Assembly (NCBI GenBank): GCA_021775005.1
Contig: JAJFIK010000049.1
Location: forward strand, 1 to 47,739
Reading direction: 5' to 3'
Length of the DNA stretch: 47,739 nucleotides
DNA from: Rhodospirillales bacterium
GTDB lineage: Bacteria; Pseudomonadota; Alphaproteobacteria; JAJFIK01
Of the stretch, positions 18,576-27,065 are shown piece by piece. How positions within the stretch are numbered: position 1 is the stretch's first letter; each line of letters starts with the position of its first letter. Under the pieces are notes generated by a model that had not been told where the DNA came from, did no database searches, and saw only the letters and a program-made list of their open reading frames with translations. Both the position numbers and the translations under genes were made by a program.

Positions 18576-18682
18576 GCGCCCCTCTCTCAGAATTGCCTTG
18601 CCGCCGGCGACTCGCCTGCTAGCATCAGCCCCAGGATGACGGGGGTCGTTCCGAGGCCGCGAACACAAATGAGGTGAGCGGT

Positions 18683-18931
18683 ATGTTCTCTTTTGCAAAG
18701 GCAGGGCGGCAATTGAGTGAGAATGAGCAACGGCAGGTCGCCCTACGACTCCTGCTGGACGCCTGGAACTCAGCCATTGATCAAGGCATCGACAAGGATG
18801 TGGTGGCCTCGACCGCTATGTTTGCGGCGTTGAGTGATATGATCGGCGCGTATGGCGAGGACTCAGTGGCGGATCTGACCACGGAATTGCCGGAACGCAT
18901 TCGCAAGGGCGATTTTACCGTCGCCGGTTAA
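18683..18931 (+). CDS. Small acidic helical protein of unknown function
   Basis: 82 residues. ATG 18683 has GAGGTGA about 5 bases upstream; a GTG at 18674 lies within that site and is rejected. The sequence is predicted mostly helical (NEQRQVALRLLLDAWNSAI, DVVASTAMFAALSDMIG, DLTTELPERIRKG) without signal or membrane segment. Its TAA stop overlaps the stop of the convergent ThDP gene within a shared TTAA. Codon use and RBS support a real gene. Function not recognised. Confidence 0.7.
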   Translation: MFSFAKAGRQLSENEQRQVALRLLLDAWNSAIDQGIDKDVVASTAMFAALSDMIGAYGEDSVADLTTELPERIRKGDFTVAG

Positions 18932-20511
18932 GGCACCAAACATTCAATAAGACGTGGGCCCTTTTGAGCCATGGCAGACGCAAACGCAGCTGTGAAGCCT
19001 TCGGCTGTGTCCACACGGGTTGCTTCCACGCCCATGCCTTCGGAAAGCTTCACCCAATCCAGATCGGGGTTGCCTATGTTGAGCATGGACTTGGCCTTCT
19101 CACCCGGTTCCTCCACACCAACGCGATCAAATTCGATGTTGAGAATTTGATAGGCGCGATTGGCAAACACCACCGTTGTCACATCGAGGTTCTCGCGCGC
19201 CATGGTCCAAAGCGCTTGCACCGTGTACATGCCGGAGCCATCGCCTTCGAGGCAGATGGTCTTGCGATCCGGCGCCGCGAGCGCCGCCCCGGTTGCCACC
19301 GGGAGCCCTTGCCCAATGGCCCCGCCGGTCAAATTCAGCCAATCATGACGCGGCGCGCCTGCGCTGAAGACATTGGACCAAATGCCGTTGGAAACGCCCT
19401 CATCGCTGACGATGGAGCCCTCCGGCATCATCGCGCCGATGCTTTGACCTATGGAGACAGATGTGAGCTCCCCAGCGTCCGGCAGATCCGGGCGCGAAAG
19501 CGCTTGCAATTCAATATCTGCGCCGCTTGCGCCCACTTCATCGCTGAGGGCATCGAGCACGCCGAGCACATCCTTGTCGCGATCACATACCTCTAACACT
19601 TCGCACCCTTCAGGGACCACGACGCTTGGTTTGCCCGGATAAGCAAAAAACGCCACCGGCGTTTTGGTGCCGATGATGACCATCAGATCGACACCGTCCA
19701 TGGCATCAAGGGCCATCTCACCGAAATAGGGAATGGTTGTGATCGGTACGCGCCCGGCCCCGCGTTCAACACGCTTGTTGAAGGTGTTGCAGAACAGAAC
19801 CGCGCCGGTCTTCGTGGCAATGCGCGCGGCAACTTCCAGCGGCGCTTCGCGAAGCCCTGGCTCGCCCAACAAGATCATAGGTTTACGCGCTGAGGCGATT
19901 TGCTTGGCAGCATTTGTAATGGCGGCGCTATCGACTTTGGGAATTTCGGGGCGCGGCAAAGACTTGGCCGCCATGCGCGCCACATCCCAGGCGCTATCGG
20001 CAGGCACAAGCAAAGTGGCGATATTGCCCGGACTGCGCATGGATTCTTGCACCGCCTGCGCACCAAGGGGTGCCAGCGACGCCGCATCGGGGGCCATTTT
20101 CACCCAGCTAGAAACTGGGCGCGCTAGGCTTTCGATGTCAGAGGAGAGCGGCGCCTCGTATTTGCGATGATAGGTGGCGTGTTCCCCAACAATGTTGACG
20201 ATGGGGCTGCCTGCTTTTTTGGCGTTATGCAGATTGGCGATGCCATTGCCCAGGCCTGGCCCCAAATGAAGCAGCGTGCAGGCCGGCTTTTCTGCAATGC
20301 GCGCGTAGCCATCTGCCGCGCCGGTGACAACCCCCTCAAACAAACCCAATACGGGCCTCATGCCAGGGATCTTGTCGATCGCGGCCACCAAATGCATCTC
20401 GGAGGTGCCGGGATTTGTGAAGCACATCTCAACACCGCAATTTACCAGCGTTTCGATGAGGGTTTCCGCGCCGGTGACTTTGTTGCGGCGATCAATTTTG
20501 GCGTCCGACAT
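18928..20511 (-). CDS. ThDP-dependent acetolactate synthase / benzoylformate decarboxylase-like enzyme
   Basis: 527 residues. Three ThDP-enzyme domains: N-terminal with the cofactor-activating Glu (GLFEGVVTGAADGYAR), central Rossmann-like domain (KPMILLGEPGLREAPLE), and C-terminal ThDP domain with the GDGSGMYTVQALW...FANRAY motif. Usually annotated acetolactate synthase large subunit, but at 527 residues and next to an aromatic acyl-CoA ligase a 2-oxoacid decarboxylase or lyase in catabolism is more likely. Last gene of the minus-strand trio from 23396. Confidence 0.85.
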   Translation of the reverse strand: MSDAKIDRRNKVTGAETLIETLVNCGVEMCFTNPGTSEMHLVAAIDKIPGMRPVLGLFEGVVTGAADGYARIAEKPACTLLHLGPGLGNGIANLHNAKKAGSPIVNIVGEHATYHRKYEAPLSSDIESLARPVSSWVKMAPDAASLAPLGAQAVQESMRSPGNIATLLVPADSAWDVARMAAKSLPRPEIPKVDSAAITNAAKQIASARKPMILLGEPGLREAPLEVAARIATKTGAVLFCNTFNKRVERGAGRVPITTIPYFGEMALDAMDGVDLMVIIGTKTPVAFFAYPGKPSVVVPEGCEVLEVCDRDKDVLGVLDALSDEVGASGADIELQALSRPDLPDAGELTSVSIGQSIGAMMPEGSIVSDEGVSNGIWSNVFSAGAPRHDWLNLTGGAIGQGLPVATGAALAAPDRKTICLEGDGSGMYTVQALWTMARENLDVTTVVFANRAYQILNIEFDRVGVEEPGEKAKSMLNIGNPDLDWVKLSEGMGVEATRVDTAEGFTAAFASAMAQKGPRLIECLVP

Positions 20512-20548
20512 GGGGGTGCTTTCGTCCTTGAGGGGAAGCTTGTTGAGA

Positions 20549-22393
20549 CTATATGGCGATCACATCATTTCCGGGGGGCTCTGCATAGAGTTTGTCCACA
20601 AGCGCTTTGCGCCGCGCCAGCGAAGTCGATTGATTGATGTAGCCTTTGTCGGTCAGCTCCCCGGCATCCATGCTGGCGGGCTCCGTCATCAAAAGGGCGC
20701 GCTTTATGCGGGACGAGGAACCGGGGTGATGTTTGTTGTGGCGGCGCAGCCCCTCTGCAATGTGGTTCAGCACTTTTTCGTTGACCACGATCTCGTCAGG
20801 GGTGGCATCAGGGCTCTCCATTAATGCCCGGCAGGCCGCCAAATTGGTAAATCCAAGTACGCCTACATATGGCAAATCAAGCCCGGCAACGAGGGCATCT
20901 TGCATGAGCCCGCCCGAAGCCTCAATCGCTTGCACGCGCAGGCGCCCTGCGTTGACCCATGTTCCGGTGTCGAGCTTGAAGTCTTCCGACACACGGCCAT
21001 CAAAAACCAAACCTTCTTCTGGATGCTCGGGGTCGACAAATTTCGCCCCATCGCCCAAACGATAAAACCCTTCTTCATCGAAGGCCTTGGCCGTCAGATC
21101 CGGGCGCTTGTAATACCCCGGCGTGACAAGGTCGCCTTTGACGCGCACTTCCAGTTTGTCACCCACCGGCGCAAGTTTCAGCGTTAGCCCGGGCACGGGA
21201 AGCCCAAGCAATCCCATGCGTTCCGTCGCCCAATGCACCGTCGTCACCAATGGCGAGGTTTCTGTGGCGCCATAGCCGGTCAAAAACGGAATGCGCTCGC
21301 CAGTGTGTTTGACCGCGAGCTTTTGAATACGATCGTTGAGGTCTTGCGCCAGCGCCGCGCCGCCATATGAAAGACTTTTGAGGTTTTTGAAAAACAGCGC
21401 GGCAAAATCATCATCGACTTCAAGTTCCGGCAGCAGCACACCAAACGCGGCGGGCACATTGGAATAGGTCGAGGGCGAAATTTCCTTGAGATTGCGAATG
21501 GTCTTTTCAAAGAATCCGGGGATGGGCATGCCATCGTCAAGATAAAGCGTGCCGCCAACGGTGGTGATACCGTGCAGAACTGAGTTTGCCCCAAAAGTGT
21601 GGTTCCATGGCAGCCAGCTCAATACAACAGGCGGATCCTCTTCCTGCTTTTGCATACTGCGCGCTTGCGCGGCGTTCACCGCCAACATGCGGTGCGTGTT
21701 GATCACCGCCTTGGGCATGCCGGTGGAGCCCGACGTGAACATATAGATCGCCACCGTGTCGAAGGTGATGGCGCTATAGGAGTCTTCCACCGCGCTGGTT
21801 GGCGCTTCGGTGAGAAAATCATCAAACGGCGTGGATGCAATCCCTTCGGGCGGGTTGGTCACATGCACGACATCAACACCGTCGAGATCAAGGGCCGCCA
21901 GCGCTTTGCCGAACATCGCGCCGTCCTGCACAAAAATGACTTTGGGCTCAATGAGATCAAAAACGTATTTCAGCTTCTCAAAATCTGAGCTGAGCAGCGA
22001 GTATGACCGGCTGATGGGGGCCACTTCCACGCGAGCCATGATGGCACCGTATTTGATCAGCGCGTGCTCAATGGAGTTGCCTGAAAGGATCATCAACGCG
22101 CCTTCATTGACGCCGCCGGGGCCATAACCACGGGTGATGAACGCCTGGGCGATGCGATTGACACTGTCATTGGCGGCTTTGTAGCTGAGATGACGCCAGC
22201 CAACGGCACCGTCGCGCTCTGCAAGCCAGGTATGATCCGGCCGCTCGCTCGCCCATTTGCGGAGCGGCGCGACAATGTTGGCGTGAGGCTCCATCAGTGG
22301 ATGGGGATTGCGAAGAATAATCGATCCGTCATCGCGATATTCAACTTCGACTTTGCGGGGTTTCAGATTCAGTTCTTTGAACGGCGCATTCAT
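20549..22393 (-). CDS. Feruloyl-CoA synthetase-like acyl-CoA ligase
   Basis: 614 residues. AMP-binding superfamily: P-loop-like YMFTSGSTGMPKAVINTH, motif YGATETSP, FYRLGDGAKFVDPE and DGRVSEDFKLDTGTWV. The atypical adenylation hinge (GRVSEDFKLDTGTWVNAG) and length are typical of feruloyl-CoA synthetases. It would activate a hydroxycinnamate or related aryl acid with ATP and CoA. The start MNAPFKELN at 22393 has GTGAGG 10 bases upstream and lies 10 bases after the reductase stop. Confidence 0.85.
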   Translation of the reverse strand: MNAPFKELNLKPRKVEVEYRDDGSIILRNPHPLMEPHANIVAPLRKWASERPDHTWLAERDGAVGWRHLSYKAANDSVNRIAQAFITRGYGPGGVNEGALMILSGNSIEHALIKYGAIMARVEVAPISRSYSLLSSDFEKLKYVFDLIEPKVIFVQDGAMFGKALAALDLDGVDVVHVTNPPEGIASTPFDDFLTEAPTSAVEDSYSAITFDTVAIYMFTSGSTGMPKAVINTHRMLAVNAAQARSMQKQEEDPPVVLSWLPWNHTFGANSVLHGITTVGGTLYLDDGMPIPGFFEKTIRNLKEISPSTYSNVPAAFGVLLPELEVDDDFAALFFKNLKSLSYGGAALAQDLNDRIQKLAVKHTGERIPFLTGYGATETSPLVTTVHWATERMGLLGLPVPGLTLKLAPVGDKLEVRVKGDLVTPGYYKRPDLTAKAFDEEGFYRLGDGAKFVDPEHPEEGLVFDGRVSEDFKLDTGTWVNAGRLRVQAIEASGGLMQDALVAGLDLPYVGVLGFTNLAACRALMESPDATPDEIVVNEKVLNHIAEGLRRHNKHHPGSSSRIKRALLMTEPASMDAGELTDKGYINQSTSLARRKALVDKLYAEPPGNDVIAI

Positions 22394-22403
22394 ATGCAAA
22401 GCC

Positions 22404-23396
22404 TCACTTGGAAACATCGACGACGACACGGCCACGGGTTTGGCCACTAAGAATTTTACTGCCCCACTCAGAAATTTCGGACAGGGGGACATCGGTAATC
22501 ATGGCTTCGAGTTTTTCTAGATCAAGATCTTGGGCCAGCCGCGCCCAAGCCAACTCGCGGCGGGCAAGCGGCGCATGGACGGACTCAATACCAATGAGCT
22601 TCACCCCGCGCAAAATGAACGGTGCCACCGATGTAGGCAGATCCATGCCGCCCGCCAATCCGCAGGCGGCAATTGTGCCGCCGTATTTAGTCATGGAAAT
22701 GGCATTGGCGAGGGTTTTGGAGCCGACACAATCAACTACACCGGCAAAGCGTTCCTTGGCCATGGCGCGCGGCTCACCAGACAGCTCATCACGAGCTATG
22801 ATCTCATTTGCGCCAAGGCTTTTGAGATAGTCCGCCTCGCTGGCGCGCCCTGTTGACGCGATAATCTCAAAACCCAGCTTGGCCAGCAGCGCCACGGCAA
22901 CACTGCCCACGCCCCCCGCCGCGCCGGTGACAAGGATCGGGCCATGATCCGGCGTAGTGCCGCCTTCTTCCAATGCCAGCACACAAAGCATCGCGGTGTA
23001 GCCTGCCGTGCCCACGGCCATGGCGTGGCGCGGTGATATCCCGTCTGGCAAACGCACCAACCACTTCGCATTCACTCTGGCGCGTTCTGCATAGCCGCCG
23101 AAATGGGTCTCGCCCAATCCAAAGCCGTTGAGGATGACTTGGTCGCCGGGCTGAAACGCGCCGCCTTCGCAGGAGATAACCTCGCCCGCGAAATCAATGC
23201 CGGGGATCATGGGGAAACTGCGCACCACGGGCGCCGCGCCGGTGAGGGCCAAGCCGTCTTTGTAGTTGAGGGTGGAAAACGCTGGTGCCACCACGGTATC
23301 GCCCGGCATCAAATCATCCAGCGTTAAGGCTTTTAAACTTGGCTCTTGACCTTGGTCGGTCTTGTCCAGCACCAGCGCGCGGAACCGCTCGCTCAT
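22404..23396 (-). CDS. acuI: Acrylyl-CoA reductase AcuI / YhdH-family MDR oxidoreductase
   Basis: 330 residues, zinc-free medium-chain reductase. GroES-like N-terminal half (STLNYKDGLALTG, GIDFAGEVIS), then the NADPH-binding GAAGGVGSVAVALLAKLG and the YhdH/AcuI hallmarks CGLAGGMDLPTSVAPFILRG and LIGIES. AcuI reduces acryloyl-CoA to propionyl-CoA, important in DMSP and 3-hydroxypropionate use. Heading an operon with a feruloyl-CoA-like ligase, its natural substrate here may be another 2-enoyl-CoA. Confidence 0.88.
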   Translation of the reverse strand: MSERFRALVLDKTDQGQEPSLKALTLDDLMPGDTVVAPAFSTLNYKDGLALTGAAPVVRSFPMIPGIDFAGEVISCEGGAFQPGDQVILNGFGLGETHFGGYAERARVNAKWLVRLPDGISPRHAMAVGTAGYTAMLCVLALEEGGTTPDHGPILVTGAAGGVGSVAVALLAKLGFEIIASTGRASEADYLKSLGANEIIARDELSGEPRAMAKERFAGVVDCVGSKTLANAISMTKYGGTIAACGLAGGMDLPTSVAPFILRGVKLIGIESVHAPLARRELAWARLAQDLDLEKLEAMITDVPLSEISEWGSKILSGQTRGRVVVDVSK

Positions 23397-23543
23397 CTAC
23401 CCCACCTTTCAATGAAAAAATTCAGGTCTGACGCCCCTTTGAGCGGCCCACCATGACGAAAATGACGGGGGCGTCAAGCGCCCCGCCGGCGACCTCCCGC
23501 TGCTTCAAGGCCACATTTTCGTGAAACAAGTCGCGGGATGATA

Positions 23544-23631
23544 CCGAATTATTGACATATTCGGAAAGCTGAACGACGCTTTCAGGCAAGATTAATCTGA
23601 TTCAGTCAGGATAGGACCAGAGCCGAATCAG
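23544..23631 (+). promoter_or_regulatory. Candidate promoter and operator upstream of usg
   Basis: An inverted repeat CCGAAT-9 bases-ATTCGG (23544-23564) encloses TTGACA (23552-23557), a good -35 hexamer. Further down are the palindrome CTGATTCAG (23597-23605) and CCGAATCAG (23623-23631), which share half-sites. No good -10 box was identified at the standard distance. The rest of the 23397-23656 gap contains no gene. Confidence 0.4.
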
Positions 23632-23656
23632 TTGGTTGCGTGAAAGGAGCAGACCG

Positions 23657-23920
23657 ATGTCGGAAATGGAAAAAATGCTCAAGGGCTATGAGCTCACCGC
23701 GGCGGAGATTCTATATCACCTGCCGGACCACCCCAAACTGCTGCAGACCTATGTTTGGCAGGAGTACGACATGGCTCCAAAATTTCCCATTCTCGGCAAA
23801 TTTCTGCATTTCTGGCATTTGAATCTGGATGGCAAACTGCACTCGGTACGGGTTGCTTCATCGGCGCTGGTGTCCGCGCGGGAGATGTCCCTCGTCACCG
23901 ATATCGAGACGATGCACTAG
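23657..23920 (+). CDS. usg: Usg family protein
   Basis: 87 residues. AAAGGAG lies 7 bases before ATG 23657. The family pattern is clear: GYELTAAEILYHLPDHPKLLQTYVWQEYDMAPKFP in outline (TAAEILYHLPDHP, YVWQEYDMAP), LHFWHLNLDGKLHSV and the C-terminal DIETMH. Usg proteins are small, alphaproteobacteria-typical, known first from a trp-linked locus, and have no established biochemical role. It converges on the dihydroorotase gene with 3 bases between the stops. Confidence 0.85.
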   Translation: MSEMEKMLKGYELTAAEILYHLPDHPKLLQTYVWQEYDMAPKFPILGKFLHFWHLNLDGKLHSVRVASSALVSAREMSLVTDIETMH

Positions 23921-23923
23921 GCG

Positions 23924-25258
23924 CTATCCCCGCAAAGTCGAATGAAACCGCATGGGCTCGCCCAATGACGGGGCCACAAGTTCATCTTCCCACATGACCT
24001 TCTGCCCACGGATGATGGTGCCCTTGGGCCAGCCGGTCACCTCCATACCGTCAAACGGCGTCCAACCGCTTTTGGTTTCAATCCAGTCATTGGTGATGGT
24101 GCGCTTGGCTTTCAGATCTACAATGGTGATGTCGGCATCATAGCCAAGGGCAAGCCGCCCCTTGCCCGCGATACCAAAGACGCGGTTCGCCCCATGGGAG
24201 GTGAGATCCACCAGGCGCTCCAGGCTAAGCCGCCCCGCCGCCACATGATCCAGCATCAGCGGCAACATGGTCTGCACCCCCGGCATGCCGCTGGGAGATT
24301 TGGGGTAGGTCGCGGATTTTTCCTCAAATGTATGGGGCGCATGATCAGAACCGATGACATCCACAAGACCGCTTTGTACCGCAGCCCAGAGGCCTTCGCG
24401 ATGTTCCGCCGTGCGCAGTGGCGGATTTTGCTGCGCAAATGTGCCCAGACGGTCATAGCAATCAGGTGCGGACAAAGTGAGATGCTGCGGCAGCACTTCC
24501 ACTGTGGCAATATCCCGATGGGCCTGGAGCAGGGGCAGCTCATCGCGGGTTGAGATGTGCAGCACGTGAATGAGCGCGCCAGCCTCTTTCGCCAGCGCCA
24601 ACAAGCGCCGGGTGCAGGAAACCGCCGTTTCCACATCGCGCCAAACCGCATGGGTTTCCACTTTGCCAAGTTCCGCCAACGCGCGTCGTTCGCGCAGGCG
24701 GTATTCATCTTCGCTATGAAACGCCGCGCGGCGGCGAATGCGGCTCAGGATTTTGCCAACGCCTTCATCGCCCGCCACTAGCAATGTGCCGGTGGACGAG
24801 CCCATGAAAACTTTGACGCCGCAGACGCCCGGTAGCTGCTCCAGCTCAGGCAGATCGTCAGCATTTTCTTCTGTGCCGCCCACATAGAACGCATGGTCAC
24901 AATGCATGCGGCCATGGGCCCGCCTGAGCTTGTCTTCAATGGCGGGAACATCTGTCGTCGGCGGCTTGGTGTTGGGCATTTCAAACACCGCAGTGACGCC
25001 GCCCATAACCGCACCGCGACTGCCGCTTTCGAGATCTTCCTTGCTGTCGAGACCAGGCTCGCGAAAATGCACTTGGGTGTCGATCACACCGGGCAGCACA
25101 TGGAGCCCGGTGGCGTCAATCACTTCCCCCGCCACGTCTGCATCAAAAGAGCCCACACCGGCAATGCGGCCATCAAGTATGCCCACATCCCGCGCGCCGG
25201 TGCTGTCATGATTGACTACCGTGCCGCCCTTGATGAGCAGATCAAAGTTTTTCGTCAT
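23924..25258 (-). CDS. pyrC: Dihydroorotase (type I, allantoinase-like)
   Basis: 444 residues. Cyclic amidohydrolase TIM barrel: metal-binding VIDTQVHFREPG (HxH), MPNTKPPT, GVKVFMGSSTG for the carboxylated lysine, VLHISTRDEL, and DVIGSDHAPHT with the catalytic Asp. Catalyses reversible cyclisation of carbamoyl-aspartate in pyrimidine synthesis; allantoinase is the main alternative. Its ATG lies one base after the stop of the upstream asparagine-synthetase-like gene (TGA T ATG), so the two are translationally coupled. Confidence 0.88.
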   Translation of the reverse strand: MTKNFDLLIKGGTVVNHDSTGARDVGILDGRIAGVGSFDADVAGEVIDATGLHVLPGVIDTQVHFREPGLDSKEDLESGSRGAVMGGVTAVFEMPNTKPPTTDVPAIEDKLRRAHGRMHCDHAFYVGGTEENADDLPELEQLPGVCGVKVFMGSSTGTLLVAGDEGVGKILSRIRRRAAFHSEDEYRLRERRALAELGKVETHAVWRDVETAVSCTRRLLALAKEAGALIHVLHISTRDELPLLQAHRDIATVEVLPQHLTLSAPDCYDRLGTFAQQNPPLRTAEHREGLWAAVQSGLVDVIGSDHAPHTFEEKSATYPKSPSGMPGVQTMLPLMLDHVAAGRLSLERLVDLTSHGANRVFGIAGKGRLALGYDADITIVDLKAKRTITNDWIETKSGWTPFDGMEVTGWPKGTIIRGQKVMWEDELVAPSLGEPMRFHSTLRG

Positions 25259-25259
25259 A

Positions 25260-26969
25260 TCAGGCGCTTAGTGCCTCCGGCATCTCGTCGTTGATCCAAA
25301 CCGCATCTGGCGCGATGCCCTCCACATGAATTTGGTACCAGGTGGCAAGGTAAAGCAATTGCCAAGCGGCCATGCCAATGCGTTTGTTCGTTGCCGTCGT
25401 GATAGCACCAAACACCGCCTTCGCGTAACCCGATGGCAGCACACCTGCCGCGGTCAAAACCTGGTCGACCCATGGCCCAAGCTCACTGGCACGAGGACCA
25501 ATCCATGACGACAAAGGCAGCCCGCCACGGCTGACCCGTTGATAGTCAAAGCCGGTGGGGAAGGTCCGCTCTAGCCATTGATGCAATAGGGAACCGCTCT
25601 TGCTGGGGCTGATCTTCAGGTGATCTGACAAAGCAAATGCAAACCCTGCAAAGGCGTGACCCAGATAGGGCCGATCCACCTCAACGCCTTTACGCACCAG
25701 CAGTTGGTTTTCAGCCAGCAGCACATCATTAGGCAGCCAAGTGCCCAGATCAAGCAATTGCAGGCGCTGCACCCGGGAAAAGCCACCGCCGCGCAATTTG
25801 TTTTCAGTCGAGAGAAGCCCATCGCGCCAATGCGCCGGGCCGTCAGGTACAACACCGAGCCCTTGCAGGTGCCCACGGCTGCGCATGACGCGCCCGCCTA
25901 AAAACAACGGCCTTAGTGCACTGCGGTAGCGCCCATAAGCGGCAAAGAGTTCTTGCCCGCCTGTAGGCAGCGCCAAGCGCACACTGTGTTGTTTCGCCTG
26001 ATCGGCAAGGGCATCTAGCATCACCGCCGCATAGTCACCCACCGGATCAGGACTGGCGGCGACAATCTGCGGCAATCGCGCCCAAAAACGATCTGCGGTA
26101 AGCGAGACCGTCACCGGCGTGAAGCCAAGAGATTCGGCAAAACGCACGGCCAGGGCTGCGCGATCATCCACAATAGTGCGATCAAGCCAATCAGGGATCA
26201 ATGCGATCGTTTTGGTTTTGCTGCGCCGGGCAATGGCAACCGCGAGGGCGGTTGACGCCAAATCCCCCCACAAGACGCACGCAAGGCGCTGATCGCTTTC
26301 GCTGAGCCGGTCGACCGCGCGATCAAAATAGGCGTCCAGCGCATCGAGCGCGCCTTCGCGATTGACCGGGCGGCGATCACTTAATGGAACTGGTGGGCGG
26401 CGCAGACGATCAATAACCCGGCCCCGTTCGATAACTATGGTTTCTCCCGGCTGCACACGGCGAATGGTTCGATAGGGCGATTGGGCCTGGGCCAAAAATT
26501 GTAATTGCAGCAACTCTGCTGTGCATTCAGGATCAAAGCCCGTTTCCACAGCCGCGCTATGCACCAGCCAAGGCAATGAGGTGGAAAACAAGGTCCCGCC
26601 GCTTACTTCAGCGTAATAAAGCGGCTGCTCGCCAAACTGATCCCGCGCGAGCCAGATGCGGTGCTCATCCCTGAGTAGCCGGGCAGCCGCAAAGCCCCCG
26701 CGCGCGCCTTCGCCGAAACTTGAGATTGAGGGCGTTAAAGACCAGGCCCGCGCCATCGCCTCCGGCGCGCCTTGCCCCACAAGGGCGAAGTCTTTCAAGG
26801 AATCGGCGTCTTTGGGGCCAAAGCCCGCCAATACCATCTCATCGCCAGCCATGACATGGGCAGGCGCGATCCCGCCCGGCAGCGTAAGGGCGGCTTTCGA
26901 TGTGGCCGCGCCGATGTTCCCAGAACCATCCCAGGCGGCGCCCACAAAATCACTGAAACCTTTGATCAT
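25260..26969 (-). CDS. Asparagine-synthetase-like protein with degenerate active sites
   Basis: 569 residues from ATG 26969; GTG a few codons upstream is possible, and the frame back to 27836 lies opposite ygfZ and is rejected. N-terminal half resembles the class II glutaminase domain of AsnB (LARDQFGEQPLYYA, FSTSLPWLV, VQPGETIVIERG) but starts MIKGFSDFVG with no catalytic Cys2. The C-terminal Asn-synthase domain has VLWGDLASTALAVA where SGGxDS is expected, and TGGQELFAAYGRY for GGDELFGGY. Both ammonia production and PPi-loop chemistry may be lost. Coupled to the downstream dihydroorotase gene. Confidence 0.8.
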   Translation of the reverse strand: MIKGFSDFVGAAWDGSGNIGAATSKAALTLPGGIAPAHVMAGDEMVLAGFGPKDADSLKDFALVGQGAPEAMARAWSLTPSISSFGEGARGGFAAARLLRDEHRIWLARDQFGEQPLYYAEVSGGTLFSTSLPWLVHSAAVETGFDPECTAELLQLQFLAQAQSPYRTIRRVQPGETIVIERGRVIDRLRRPPVPLSDRRPVNREGALDALDAYFDRAVDRLSESDQRLACVLWGDLASTALAVAIARRSKTKTIALIPDWLDRTIVDDRAALAVRFAESLGFTPVTVSLTADRFWARLPQIVAASPDPVGDYAAVMLDALADQAKQHSVRLALPTGGQELFAAYGRYRSALRPLFLGGRVMRSRGHLQGLGVVPDGPAHWRDGLLSTENKLRGGGFSRVQRLQLLDLGTWLPNDVLLAENQLLVRKGVEVDRPYLGHAFAGFAFALSDHLKISPSKSGSLLHQWLERTFPTGFDYQRVSRGGLPLSSWIGPRASELGPWVDQVLTAAGVLPSGYAKAVFGAITTATNKRIGMAAWQLLYLATWYQIHVEGIAPDAVWINDEMPEALSA

Positions 26970-27065
26970 TGGATCGGATATGGCGGGGTGCCGGGCGCTC
27001 TTGTCAAGCACGGGCTGGCCGCTTAGGTCAGTGAGCCAATTGCCTTGCCAGAAAGCCCTAGCCCG

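Noticed and set aside
18964-20824. Long plus-strand frames opposite the ThDP and ligase genes (210 and 166 codons)
   Set aside because: Shadow frames with no start signals; the minus strand carries complete enzymes.
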